Shown here one piece after another: positions 37,528-50,005 of a stretch of DNA of 64,000 nucleotides; the first letter of the stretch is position 1, and each line of letters starts with the position of its first letter. Origin of the DNA: Ziziphus jujuba (lineage: Eukaryota > Streptophyta > Magnoliopsida > Rosales > Rhamnaceae). The notes under the pieces are model-generated. The model was not told where the DNA came from. It did not search any database and worked only from the letters and a program-made list of their open reading frames with translations. The position numbers and the translations under genes are program-made. Location of the stretch: contig NC_083390.1 of NCBI RefSeq assembly GCF_031755915.1, positions 11,811,001 through 11,875,000 of the forward strand. Reading direction: 5' to 3'.

Positions 37528-38000
37528 GTCCTTCGACCAAAAGGAGGATGGTTGATGCTCGCTGGGCATTATACTTGCCAATTCTTAGACTCATAGCTCC
37601 CACACGATGATCACATATATATGTGTGTGCTAATCCATAATAATGAATCATCCTATTGTCAAGGGGAGACAGCTGATGCTCACTCTGCATTATATTTGCC
37701 AACTCTTAGGTCCATGACTCCCGTAAGATGACCATGATAAAATAACTAGCTATATATCCTGTGGCAATAGAGGGTGGCGGATGATGCTAACTCTGTATTA
37801 TACTTGCCTATACTTTCCCACCACAGCTCACAAAGGATGATCATGTATATAACTTGCGTACTGATCCATAATATAATAACCAATTATCCTGAGGCCAAGA
37901 AGGGGGACAATTGATGCTTACTCTGTATTATATTTGCCTATCCTCAGGCCCATGACTTTCACAGGATGACTATACATACTTAGGCGCTAATCAACAATAT
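37528..38000. repeat. Minisatellite, four diverged units of about 105-130 bp
   Basis: Units starting near 37528, 37651, 37757 and 37886 each contain an AAGG..GA block, TTGATGCT, CTCTGYATTATAYTTGCC and a RGATGAYCAT block in the same order. They lie inside the long LTR. Confidence 0.8.
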
Positions 38001-38195
38001 AGTACAGAACACCAATGGTGCATCTAAAAACTATAAAAATTTACAATATCATAAATGCCGAAATTTGATAAAATACAACTAGGTTTATACATTTTTACTA
38101 AATTCATAAAATTTCATATTTCCTTTTAAACAACCCCATAAATCCAACAATTTTATAAAATTAATTACTTCTACAATAATTTCAATTCAACAATT

Positions 38196-38240
<45 letters not shown>
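38196..38240. repeat. (CA)n microsatellite
   Basis: About 22 CA units. Further short (AC)n and (TATACA)n tracts follow to about 39000. Confidence 0.95.
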
Positions 38241-38241
<1 letters not shown>

Positions 38242-40100
38242 TTATACACTAAAAATTATTATCTTTCTTAAATCCTTAAAATTTTTTTTATGAAAAATCA
38301 TATTAAATCACATAAATTTTCACACCAAAATAAACACACATAGATATATTTTATTTTGCATAATAAATTTAATAATAAGATATAACAATAAATCTCACCA
38401 TAATTTAGCATAATAATTTCTCTAAAACTATAAATATAATTTATGCAATAAATACATTTAAATCACATAAGTCATACACAAGAAACTTAAATAACTATTT
38501 TCTTAAATTTTAAAACATATATTTCAAAATTTCCAATAACACAAATATATATATACATATCTATATCTACACAGGAATATATATTCATCTACATACATTC
38601 ATGCATATTCACACACACACACACACACATATAAATATATATATATATATAATCATATACATGTAAAGACAATCTTTTAGCAAGCATATACATATTTATA
38701 CAAAAAATATATATATACAAATATATAAATATATAAATAATATCTATTCATATACACCCAAATATGTATATACATAATCACATATGTTCATATACATACA
38801 TAGGTATTCATATATATATATATATACAATTCTTTTAACAAACATATATATAGATATATTCATATACTCAAATACATATATATATATATATATATCTACA
38901 CACATGCCAAAAGAGTACCCACATATACTTATACATATATATATAGGCAAGAGTATACATTTGCAAACACACATATACATATCTATACATAAAGATGTAC
39001 ATACATATACAATTTGATACAATTATCACATCAAATACAATATCTACTCAAAAATGGCAACTTTTCAATTACACCCCCATAATTCACAAACAAAGTATCA
39101 AGGAAAAGCCAAACAGATGAGGAACATACTACTAACCTCTGTTGGGCTCAACATCGCCAGCGTTGGCTAGAAAACGGCCAGAAAGTTTTGGCCAAACACC
39201 TCTTCCAATGTATGTCACAAACGGTTTGGAATTTGGATGAATGGATGACATTTTTGAGATTAGAGGACCCAAAAAAAGGCATGTAGGATATGAAAATGGA
39301 CTGGGTCCATTGGAGAATGGAGGAATTTTTGGAAAAAGAAAGGTCACCATCGTCGGCTTCCCTGATCCTATCTAGGCTCGTCCAACGATAACTATCCGAG
39401 AAATTTGAGCGCTAACACCACCATGAGCTAGGCTTCCCTCACGGGCGGTACGTGTGGCTAACAGTTGCCTAAATGGCAGTAAATCAATCAGAGCCGAGAG
39501 AGAGAGGAGAGAGGAAGAGAGGAAGGGTTATTGCACATGTGGGAGGAGAGAGAGGAGATGACATAGACAAAGAAAAGGAAAAAAAATAATTTTTTATTCA
39601 AGGAGTGACATGTAGCATCTATTGAAACGTGACACGTGACACCTTCCAAGTGGTGACACATGGCACAAATTAAAGACTCCTTTAAATATTCTACTATCCA
39701 ATAAAATGAATCATGACAAAGACAGGCATGACTTTAAAGATCCGTAACTTTTTAACCGTACATTCAAAGTGTTCTACCAGTTTACAGACTTGTATCGATG
39801 AGCACTATCATATAGTATATGAGTCAACATCAAAATCTATATAGATGAAAAGTTAACTCCTAGTTCACCAATCAGTTCAGGTTGCATCTTGTTTTGATTA
39901 TAACTTTTTATTCTTAGCTCTAATTTTATCATACTACTAGTCTACGAACTCATGTTGACAAGTACTTTACCATAGTACCTCAGTCAACACAAAATTTTCT
40001 CTACAGTAAAAAGTCAACCGTGAAACTCACTTGGTCAACCCTTATCAACTTGGTCAAATTAAATTAAAAATTCAAATTCGGGGTATTTTCACGTGTTACA

Positions 40101-40984
40101 ATTTAAACAATTATTAAAAAAATTAAATAATAAATAGACCTTTAATATATGGTTTACTAGAAAGAAAAATCATAAGCCCACTTAGGGCCACATAGCCTAA
40201 ACTTCATTTCTTGGCCCATTTCTCTTCCTTTTTTCAGATCTTACAAGTCTATGGGGTGTAGGCCAACTTAGAACTGGTTTTCTAGGTTTTTAAGCCCATA
40301 TTCACAAAATTGTACCTCGTCCCCTATTAAACCGAGCACTGAAAATATTATTGGCAACCGTAGAAAATTCCAATCACCATGAAATTTTGCAGGTATGTAG
40401 ACTCTTACCAAGGGAAGCTACTTACCAAAAATCATACAAATAAGATCTTACACACTCCATCATGCACCCAAGAAAGCTAGGCTAGTGAGATCCACTTGCA
40501 AACACTTCCGAAAGTGCATGCAAGCACGTCCAGCTGCTTTCGACGGTGCTTCAATTTTGTCGTCGTCGATTTTCTATTTCTTATCCATCCATGGTGGTTG
40601 TGTCTCAAACCAATGTCCAAAAGGTCTTTAAAATTGATAAACAATAATGATTGTGCATTTTCTTTCAGGTACTTTACATATATTTTTTCTAAAATATGAT
40701 TTCATCACAAAATAAATAAATAAAAATTGCTAGAAAATTAAATATATAAATAAATCAAAGGAGGAAACCTAATTTTATGATTAGCCTCCTTGTTACATCA
40801 CAATAAAAAAATATAAGAATATATTTACCATGGATTAAAGCCAAAAACCAATCATTGATTCATAATATCACAATTATAAAAAACATTAATATTAGAACAC
40901 TATGTGCCATATATCTAATAAACATCATATATACACGAAAATAAAAAATATGGATCAAGTCCATCACACACCTATTCTACCGAT
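40101..40984. other. Non-coding, possible leader of the split copia relic
   Basis: AT-rich with a short GC-richer block at 40495-40620. No gene recognised. If the primer site at 40985 belongs to the copia relic at 32-35.5 kb, this would be part of its 5' leader. Confidence 0.35.
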
Positions 40985-41590
40985 GCTCTAATAACAATTG
41001 TTGGAATCACATAGTAGAAGTCAAAAATCGCACAGTTGAATAAAATATATGATAAATATATTTTCATTATCCATTACTAATTTGTAGTAGTGCAAAAAAT
41101 ATCTTCTTAAATCCATAGGACCTTCCAAACTATTTTCTATGTGATAGATCTGCTTATGGTTGCACCTGATAAAAAAGAAACAAAAAGGTTAATCTGAAAA
41201 ATACATTAAAACCTCACAGTTTCTTGTTTTCTCATGGTGTTTGATTTCCTATTGAAATTCTTAATCTCTAGAAAATAATACGTAAAACTTTATGTGACTG
41301 GAAGTTAGTAAGCAGTATGTTTATAGACTGCTAACCCTAATATTTTTAAGTTTTTATAACATCTTGAGCCTAATTAATGGGTCCTTTTTTATATCTTAAT
41401 AACCAGCTAAATGAGTTTTATCATTTAAAGAGCTAGTTTGGTGATCCTACAGCCAATTAGTAATCAAGGCTAATGTTCAATGAGTTAACTTACATTAAAA
41501 GTATAAATCCAATAGCACATACCCAAAATTCCTGTGCATTGGCATGTGCATCCCCATTTGGTTTGAGGCATAGTTATTTAATATATAGCA
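40985..41590 (-). repeat. Copia-type primer-binding site and adjoining LTR on the minus strand
   Basis: The plus strand reads GATGCTCTAATAACAATTGT, then TGTTGGAATCACATAG. On the minus strand this is an LTR ending in CCAACA, a short spacer and a diverged tRNA-iMet primer site (TTATTAGAGC for GTATCAGAGC). The LTR extends to the right; its far end is not visible, so 41590 is only approximate. No coding region is attached on the near side. Confidence 0.5.
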
Positions 41591-42094
41591 TTATTTGATC
41601 TCCAAATGGTGCGTACATGTCCAAGGCCTTAATTTCCATGTAAAATTAGTCTTAGGGCTCTTCATTAGCCATCTTTTAGCTTAAGATTAGGCTTCATGCT
41701 TTAAATATGATTACAATGATGCTTCTTGGTTCTTTGTGATAGCTTTAAAATGAACTTCTAGCACTTGCCTTGGCTCTTAGAAAGAAAGATGCTTCAAAAA
41801 GGCTTTAAAACTCCATAAATTGAGTAAATATTCTTCAGTTTCTACAATTGAATCTCTTTTTAGGAAAGGACACTAAACACATCAAATATCACAAAAACTT
41901 AAAGAAACAAATAAATAACCAAGCTAGCAAAGAGTAAATTAGTGAGTATAAATTTCGCTAGTTATTTATATGCACCATTATAATAGCATGTATTACAAAT
42001 ATTGATTATGTAATCTACTATTAATTTGTGTTTTTTCAAATTTTTAGAACTACAATAACTAGTAAGCTTGCCTTAGAAATTTATGTGTTTTGTG
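41591..42094. other. No gene recognised
   Basis: AT-rich sequence that may still be part of the copia-type LTR to its left. Confidence 0.35.
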
Positions 42095-43255
42095 TAATAA
42101 TTGTGATGTGATTCCGCCCGAGCCCGCTCCACCGATAACCCGCTGGGGTGCTGACTCGACACGGATGAAGACTAGGCCAAACACAAGAGCTCAAATTAAG
42201 AGATTTAAGGACAACCTGGGAGTATTTATACAGGGAGTAATCAATCTCAACAGAGCTTGTTCATACTTGAAGATACAAAGCCTATTCTAAGCATCCAAGT
42301 GGTGGAAGCCGATACGGACCCGGGTGACGGTTTTGGTACATTTTTGGAGTCCGGGAAGTATGAAATGGTTCCAATGATTTATGGGTTCAATACATATGCC
42401 TAAGAGGTCATGGAATCAAGTTAAAGCAGCCTCAAATGCAATCAAAAAGGGCTTGTACGGACAGCATCAACAATTTGGCCGAATTTGCTGTATTGCTTGC
42501 TGGCTTTACTGTATTTTACTGTTTTAGCCTTTTCTTATTTTTCCAAGCATGGGCAACGTGTGGGACTTCATATTCAGCTTATTTGACATCCTACAAAGCA
42601 TCTAGAAGCTGATTTGAAGCTCAAAGAGGTCAAAGAATTGGTCAAAGTCAATGTAGTCAAAAAGCTAGTATTTTAGTTTCCTAATTTTATTCTACTTTTT
42701 GTTTTAGGAAACTACCATTATTTTTAGTTTCTATTTATTTATTTTCTGGACAAATAAGATTAGGAAAGTTATTATTTTATTATTTTCATTGTAAATTAAT
42801 TAATTCCTAATTCAAAATAAAGGAATTAATTAATCCAAATTAGATTAGGAAAAAGGAAAGTTTCGGCCAAGGTAGAATTCTTCATTGAGTGGCCGGTTTT
42901 TCCTAGGGTTTTTAGGGTTTATTTTGTTTCTTTCAAAGCCTATTTAAAGGCTTATTTTTCATTAATAATGGAACTTTAAAACTTTGATTTGATTAAGAAA
43001 ATACTTGTGAGATTAATTATCTCTATGTTCTTTGAGAACACCTAAAACACCATTAGAGAATTGGTTGTTTTAGCTTGACTTATCAATAGGTTTTCCATCC
43101 CCTATTGTGGCGTCTTCATTATACCAAGGTTTCTAACCACAGGTTGGTTAGGGGTTGAGGTCCATTCCATTAGAACTTGAACTTAATTAAAGATCCGGGC
43201 TAATATAATACGGGTTTAGGAGCAGGTCGTCCTAGGTTCGTATCAAATTGTGTGT
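42095..43255 (+). mobile_element. Gypsy-type retrotransposon tail and LTR (relic)
   Basis: A GC-richer start encodes TRPNTRAQIKRFKDNLGVFI, similar to the conserved TRSRAKR-K-ALN-L type segment found in plant gypsy-type polyproteins near the LTR. It is followed by an LTR-like region with GCCTATTTAAAGGC (TATA-box region) near 42940, a T-rich tract and a G-rich end (GGGTTTAGGAGCAGGTCG). Several stops. The assignment rests on overall layout, not on catalytic motifs. Confidence 0.45.
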
Positions 43256-43677
43256 GTAATTAGTTCTTTCTATCTCCAAAGTTTATTATTTTTATCTTTG
43301 CTACTATATTATGACAGCGTTTAGCACACCAGATAAGAGGGGTCAGGAATAAAGGGACCGAATTGGATAAATTTTATCATAATCTAGTGTTTAATGTCAC
43401 ACATCTGTTCAGATAATGCTATTTAGTTTTTTAATCCTTTTCTAAGAGGGAAAATGTTAACCTCCTCATCAATATGTGATAACAGAGAGTAAATTGGTAT
43501 TACTTAATTAGGCATATGATTGATGTTATGCCTTTGTCGATCACCTTCCCTAACCATCTTCTCCAACCATTTTTGGCTCTCTCTTTAATGATCATCTTAG
43601 GCTACTTTTTACTGATCCTCTTAGGCTATCTTTTGGGCACCCATTTTCAAAGTTGAACTCATTTTTTAATTTTTCCC

Positions 43678-43680
<3 letters not shown>

Positions 43681-43711
<31 letters not shown>
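43681..43711. repeat. (GA)n microsatellite
   Basis: About 15 GA units. Confidence 0.95.
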
Positions 43712-43715
<4 letters not shown>

Positions 43716-44234
43716 CATCAATACTTTGAAATTGAATTTTTGTTTGCTTTTTTTTTTTTTTGGGATTCTTTTTAGGTTTTGATATATTGGGTAATACTCT
43801 AATCAATCAATTCAAGATGGCTTAGGAATTTACTATTCTTAGTGATTGCAAGTTGCTGTTATTATTTTCTCCAACACCAGCATGCTTTTTCAGTTAACAA
43901 TTTTAAGTATGTCTCGAGTTTTTTTTTTAAAATTTTTTTTTTTATGCTTGTGCATTTTTTATTGAGATTCTTGCATGTGTTTTGGATCTATGTTTTGGGT
44001 TTTTTGAGATTTTGTACTTTGTCATTTGTGAGGAATTTTAAAGTTTTCTCTTGGTCTATTTTGATTGGAATTTTCATACCTTTCTCGAAGTTAATGTTTA
44101 TCAATTATGCTACCAATTCACACAGCATCTAATATGGTGTTATTCCGTTTAGTTTGCGAGTTCTAATTATCTATTTAAGACTCATTTATCAAGGAGTAAA
44201 TACATATTTATCCCTTTCGACTTTACTTTCTTTA

Positions 44235-44304
44235 CTTTCTTTATTTTTTTATTTTTTTATTTTTTTATTTTTTTATTTTTTTATTTTTTTATTTTTTTAT
44301 TTTT
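44235..44304. repeat. (ATTTTTTT)n tandem repeat
   Basis: About eight copies of an 8-bp unit, directly against the left end of the next MITE. Confidence 0.9.
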
Positions 44305-45244
44305 GGGATAATGCCACAAGAAGTTATTAAACTATACTTGTTGTGACACTTGGTTCTCAAACTATTTTTTTGGATAAATTGATTCCTAAACTTATTAATT
44401 TGTTGCAATGTTAGCCCTTAATTAATTTTTCATCCAAAACTCCATTATCATGAGCGACCAATGTGAAAATCCCACATAATTTAGGGATCACATATGCAAT
44501 AGACACTAAAATGATCTTAAAATACTTTTAAATATATTTATAATTAAAATAAACATTGTTATTAAAATTTATTTTAAAACATTTAAAATATTTTTTCAAT
44601 ATAAAATCATGAAAATAAAATTGAGAATGTATTTTATCCTTTGAACTCTTTGAAAATTATCTTTGAAAATAATTTAAAATATTTTTAAATTTAAAGTTAT
44701 GAGTCTAAAAGATTTTTTAGATTTAAAATTATATATGAAAAAAAAATCTTTTTTAAAAAATATATTTTTCTCTTACAATTCTTAATTATGGTTCATATCA
44801 TTTAAAAATTTTAATGAAGTCTATAAAATTAAACTTAACTAAATGACATTTGATTTTAACAATAAATTTTTAAAAATAATTCATACATATTTTAAGTTTT
44901 TTTATCTTTTCTAAACAATATTTCAGAGGACAAAGCACTTTCCTAAATTTTAATTTTCATATTTTTTATGAAAAAAGTTAATTTTTTAATATTTTAAATA
45001 ATTATTAATAAGAACTATTTATTTTATTGAAACACATATTTGAAAGTATTGTTTAGGTATTTTTAAGTGTTTATTGCACATCTAATCCTTATACTATATA
45101 AAAGTTTTATTTTGTCCCTTATGATAATGGAATTTTGGATAGAAAATTAGTTAACACTAATAGTAAAACAAATTAGTAAGTTTAAGGAACAAGATCTAAA
45201 TGTCATTACCAGTATAGTTTAGGGTCCTATGATAAGATGTGAGG
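44305..45244. mobile_element. Non-autonomous MULE-like element (MITE), about 940 bp
   Basis: The left arm starts GGGATAATGCC, and its next 230 bp (TTAAACTATACT, CTTATTAATTTGTT, CCAAAACTCCATTATCAT) reappear inverted up to about 45244. The centre is AT-rich without coding capacity. The start resembles MULE termini. The target duplication cannot be read because the left flank is a T-rich tandem repeat. The right edge is uncertain by about 10 bp. Confidence 0.7.
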
Positions 45245-45457
45245 ATAAATTTAATCACTCTCCTAATTTCTTTATTTGATCCTGTGGTCCAATTTTTTAA
45301 GGTTAGGGGTTAGTTTCCTTGCTACTCCAGAAAATCTCGTGCATAAGATATAAATGCATCATAATGCATCTCAACCAAGGTAATACATCGCAATTCTAAT
45401 AGTTTTTACCATTCAAATTTTTTCTTCTGACTTAATTGTCAAAGAGTTTTTGGCCAA

Positions 45458-48400
45458 CATTACACCATGATAAGACTTGCCCCCAGGAATCCTCATAGAA
45501 AATTCAAATGGTCTCACTTAGCAAAGTTCCACAAGGCATCCTTAAGGAAAACCAAATTTAACCATACCTAAATCAAAGACAAACTAACACATGCATATAA
45601 CATAATACCTCAATATATATATATATATATATATAGATAAAGCTATAACAATGTGCAAGTTTCTAGTTATAATCAACAATTACATTTCATTATACCACAT
45701 GTCATCATCACCCTTATATGATCGGGTCACTACTATATTCATAATTTATGTTAGAGCATTCTAAAAATATTTGTAAATTTAAGTTATAAAATTGATGCAG
45801 ATAAGTCTAAATAGAAAAATAACGATAAACAAAGGAAAAGATAAAAACTACCACCGATGTGGGATCCTGAAGCAAACAAATGATGTGCAATGTAGTTTAT
45901 CTGCTAACTGTTTAGGTCTAAGAGAACAAATTAAAAACAAATAAAATATTAGATGAAGAAATAAGTGACATAATACTATAAGAAGATAATAATTTACTTT
46001 TGTAAGTGACTCTCTCAAGACCTCACATACCACTTATTTGAAAATTTCCATTTTAAAATCATTTCACTAGAAACCCAAATATATAATCCTAAAATCATTT
46101 TTACATACAAAATCATGGGCAAGATTACAATATAATAGTATAATTGAAATCAAAGTATAATTCACTTAAAAACAATTGATTATGACTAAGGAATTATAGA
46201 CATGATAAATATAATCTAAATAGATTAATTAATAACCACAACTAACCATCATAATAAGACATGGAAAATCATATACAACTTGGAATTAAAAATAGTACAC
46301 CATGAAAATTAAATTAAATGCAAAACTATGTCGTCAGTATAACTTATATAACCAAATGGACATAATTAAATTTACAATTTAAACTAATTAGGAATGTAAA
46401 TAGATTGATTGCAAGACTGTCATAAATAAACATCAAGACCAATTTAAAAATCCATGTGCCATATTAACTACCGGATTCAAATATATCACTTCCTCTTGTC
46501 ACGTCAAGGTAGGGCATGAGTATGAACATTACCCTTTTTGTTATGCATGCATCTCTCTCATAACCTTAGCAAGTAGGGGATGAGTACGCATATCATCCTT
46601 TTGTCAAATATCACCTCTATTATCACATAAACAAGGTAGGGAATGAGTACCCTTATTGTCCTCCTAAACAACATCCATCTCTCTCATTACATGAAGGTAG
46701 GGATGAGTGTGTATATTACTTTCCTATCATGTGGCCAATTAAGAGATTAAGATATGCATGCAGTTCATAATATTCTCTATCACTATAATACTATTGGATC
46801 TTTAGCACCGTGTAATACATTAGTAACCCAAATTTTTTAAAAACCACAATCCAATATTTCTTTAAATCTAAGGCATATGAAAGTAAAATTTTATCAACCG
46901 AAATAAAATGATAAAATCCATATTTTAAATATAAAATTAAACCAAGTTCAACTTCATAAATTCATTTTCAAAATCGTAAAAAATTACATCAATAAAGCAT
47001 TGTTATAAATCTCAATTTACTTTTAGAGATCTATGTATCATACGATAACCTAGTGTTGTCAAGTGGCCATAGGTGTCCTAAAGCACCATAGGATAGAGGG
47101 GGGAGGGAGAAAACTCCTGATGACTCTTTAGTATCCTAAAGACATTATGGGGAAAATCTTCAATATACGTACAATAGTCATTTCAAATATTCAATATATT
47201 CACTGATACTATTTGTACACTAATCAAATCAAACTTAATAGTACAACATTCATTAACAATATTCCCAATATCATACTTTTCCATTTCCAAAATAAATTGT
47301 GGATCATAAACTGAAATTTAATATTCAAAAACTAAATCATTTATTTAAATATTTAACTAATGAATTTATAGACCAAAAATTTTAAGTAAATAGTTCAAAA
47401 CTTTCAAATCAATATTTCATTCCAAAACCTTATATATGAATAAATAACATAAATATCAACGGTAAAATATATATCATCCTATGCTATTCTTGAATACTTT
47501 GCAATTTAAAACACATAAACATGCTCAAAGATATACAATTTTGAATTCACTTCTCAAAACCAATTATTTTCCGATTGGACTAAAAAATCAATTCAAATAC
47601 CAGGATATTTAAATACCAAGATTCACAAGTTCACTATGATCTCATTAGAATTTGAAACCATTTAAAATCTAGCAAAAAATTCACATGAAATAATAACGAA
47701 TATATGTAAAACAAATATTCATATATGCATAAAATAAACATTTAATTATCAAACCATATATATATATATTTACATATATTGTAATAATATATACCCAAAA
47801 CCATTGAAAAATATAAACCACTCATAAATACCATCACTGATCACTTTTGCTTGTTTGCAGGGTTGCTTCCAAAAGTGATTACCTATAATACAATAAAATA
47901 TTTATTAAGTTTTAAACATTAAACCAAAGATATTGGTGCATATCAAATGTAGCAAAATAATTCATACTGATTGAAAATTAAAGAAATAAGACATCGAATG
48001 GTGCAATTATACCACCACCTTTTAGGACCTAGTATCTAAAATTGAGATTTTCAACCTAAAGCCAATTTTATGAAATTGATCCTTTCAATAGACTTTAATA
48101 ATCTCTAGGATCTTATTACCAATACCAATTTGGTCCTAGATTGTCCAATCACAGTTCAATTTTATCCAGTATTAAATTAGTTGACTAAAAAATACGTGAA
48201 TACTCAAAGATAACCAAAATTCACAAATCATATACCAGATTGAAGTTTGTGGTATTGGTAATAAGATTGTAAGCTCATCTCAACAAATTGTTGCTAGTGG
48301 TGGTTGAAAAATATATGGGAAAATTTGACCAAATTTCAAATTATCATATCTCTCAAGTGGCTTCGATTTGGGCAAAAAGGAGGTCATATTCATACTGAAA

Positions 48401-49039
48401 AGGTCTAAAATAAGTGGACAAGAATGGTGATATGGATTGAAATCGACCAAATACTTGTGATCAAAGCAAATCAACCTTATCAAAAAATTAGCCAATCTCA
48501 GAGATTTTGGTGGTTTTCTAGCAACATTTTTGGTGAGTTGGTCGACTTTTGGATAGGTAACAAGGTTATCTGGGCGACATAATGAGACATGGACTAGTTT
48601 GGAAGAATTTAATTGAATTCCATAGTGAAGGTTGGTAGCGTGCAAATCACCTATAGGGGAGAGGTGTTGTCATGATTTAACTGGATTTCCTGGGGATTTT
48701 GGATCTTTCTATGTATTTTATTAATGCCCCCATACATATACAAGCATACCCACACATATACATACTCATACTTATTTGTCCATTATAAGTAATACTGCCA
48801 ACTGGATTAGTATTGGCAAAATAAAGCATATAACACACAAATCCATATCTTTTAAACCTTGTCTCAAAATTATACATGCCACCAATTTGTGAACTCATGT
48901 TCGTAGCTCTACACATTGGTATACTAATCAAAGCTAAAACTTAACATATAAAAAGTCAAATCTAGAACCACATGTGGTCCAATTGCTCAAACCCAATCAA
49001 ATTTGGATAGTGAGGGTGTTTTGGGTATGGATTATTACA
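45458..49039 (-). repeat. Second long chromovirus-like LTR (solo or relic)
   Basis: On the minus strand it starts TGTAATAATCCATACCCAAA and ends near GGTGTAATGT. Its layout parallels 35867-40100: a GC-richer coding-like part near the start (48280-48650), AT-rich middle, tandem repeats and a similar end with GGATTCC. It has diverged strongly from the other copy, so the two are not an LTR pair of one insertion. No gag-pol is attached. Confidence 0.5.
46485..46735. repeat. Minisatellite, four diverged units of about 70-85 bp
   Basis: AAGGTAGGGCATGAGTA, AAGTAGGGGATGAGTA, AAGGTAGGGAATGAGTA and AAGGTAGGGATGAGTG recur with ATCYCTCTCAT blocks between them. Inside the long LTR. Confidence 0.8.
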
Positions 49040-49566
49040 CATCAGTACCCTCAAAGGACTTCTAATATGTTTTTCTTTATTTTACATGATAACAAGTTCA
49101 ACAATGATGAAAGAGGATGTGCAACTATGATCGTTAATTATTGCATTAACATATCCTTTTTCTTTTTCTTTTTGGCATTTCATCCCCAAATTATAAACCC
49201 CCATTTAAACTATTAGGTTAATCCAATCATGCAATTTTTTTCTAGTAAGTTTGATAAAATTAGTCATATATATTGTCTTAAAATACAATAGAATACTTTC
49301 TATTGAGTTGCCTTAGTTAAATATAAGTTCATCAAATTCATATGAAAAGTTGTGAAAGTAGTGGTTCTTGGGACAATATAAAAGGTTTTGTAAGATACAA
49401 GGTAAAATGCAAAAATATTTAGATATATATATATATATATAATGGCAGTAAAATGTGGTTATCTTTTATTTATGTCAAATTTATAGTTATCTTTTATTTA
49501 TGTCAAATTTATACTAATTTATCAATCAATTAATTTGATAAATAAATGTAGTGTTTCTAGCATATC
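49040..49566. other. Intergenic, no gene recognised
   Basis: AT-rich. Two tandem 27-bp copies of a TTATCTTTTATTTATGTCAA unit lie at about 49458-49512. Confidence 0.6.
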
Positions 49567-50005
49567 CAAGGTTTAAAAAATCGATATCGATAAAAATATT
49601 AGGAATTCAAAATGTGAAAATATCCACAGAAATATCGAAAATATTGAATATCAATAAAAACTTCTAAAAACTAAAGGAAATTGATGGCAATTTATTTTAA
49701 AAAATAAAAAAAAATTATTGAAACTTTATAATTAACTTATTTAATCAATTAATTATCAAATTGATTATAAAAATTATAAAAAATATTGAATGAATCTTAT
49801 ATTTCTCTTAGTCAATAATGTATAGTAGATAGTAATGGTCATGAATATATTATTATTAATAAAAAAAATTAAAAAATACTTGCTTAATACAAATATTTAT
49901 TAATTAAGATATATAAAACATTTATTACAATTATATTATATGTCATAAAATGTCATTAAAAGTTGAGTTTGAAATGGTACTCATAAGTTACTACTTGGTG
50001 ACATT

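Larger units (their letters stand above)
35867..40100 (-). repeat. Long LTR, probably Ty3/gypsy chromovirus type (solo or relic)
   Basis: On the minus strand the block starts TGTAACACGTGAAAATACCC, followed by AATTCAAATTTTTAAT-type and repeated GGTTGACCAAG/GTTGAC phrases. It ends ...GGATGTAACA after a GC-richer stretch with ACCGGATTTTCTATAGGACG. This opening and ending are typical of long plant chromovirus LTRs. It contains a large trinucleotide tract, a four-unit minisatellite and CA/TA microsatellites. No gag-pol is attached and no target duplication was confirmed. The GC-richer 39.1-39.5 kb part has a short open frame, but I recognise no protein. Confidence 0.55.

Noticed and set aside
38744..39022. 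Overlapping open frames on both strands rich in Tyr and Ile
   Set aside because: They are translations of (TATACA)n microsatellite sequence.
42090..42290. A small host gene starting at 42090
   Set aside because: The Arg/Lys-rich segment resembles a conserved part of gypsy-type polyproteins next to an LTR-like region. The start codon is arbitrary.
48280..48645. Open frame of 121 codons on the minus strand
   Set aside because: It lies inside the long LTR-like block at the place where the other block (39132-39350) has a similar non-conserved frame. No recognised domain.
35867..49039. The two long LTR-like blocks as the LTR pair of one element
   Set aside because: They are too diverged, the space between has no gag-pol of their family, and no primer site follows 45458 on the minus strand.
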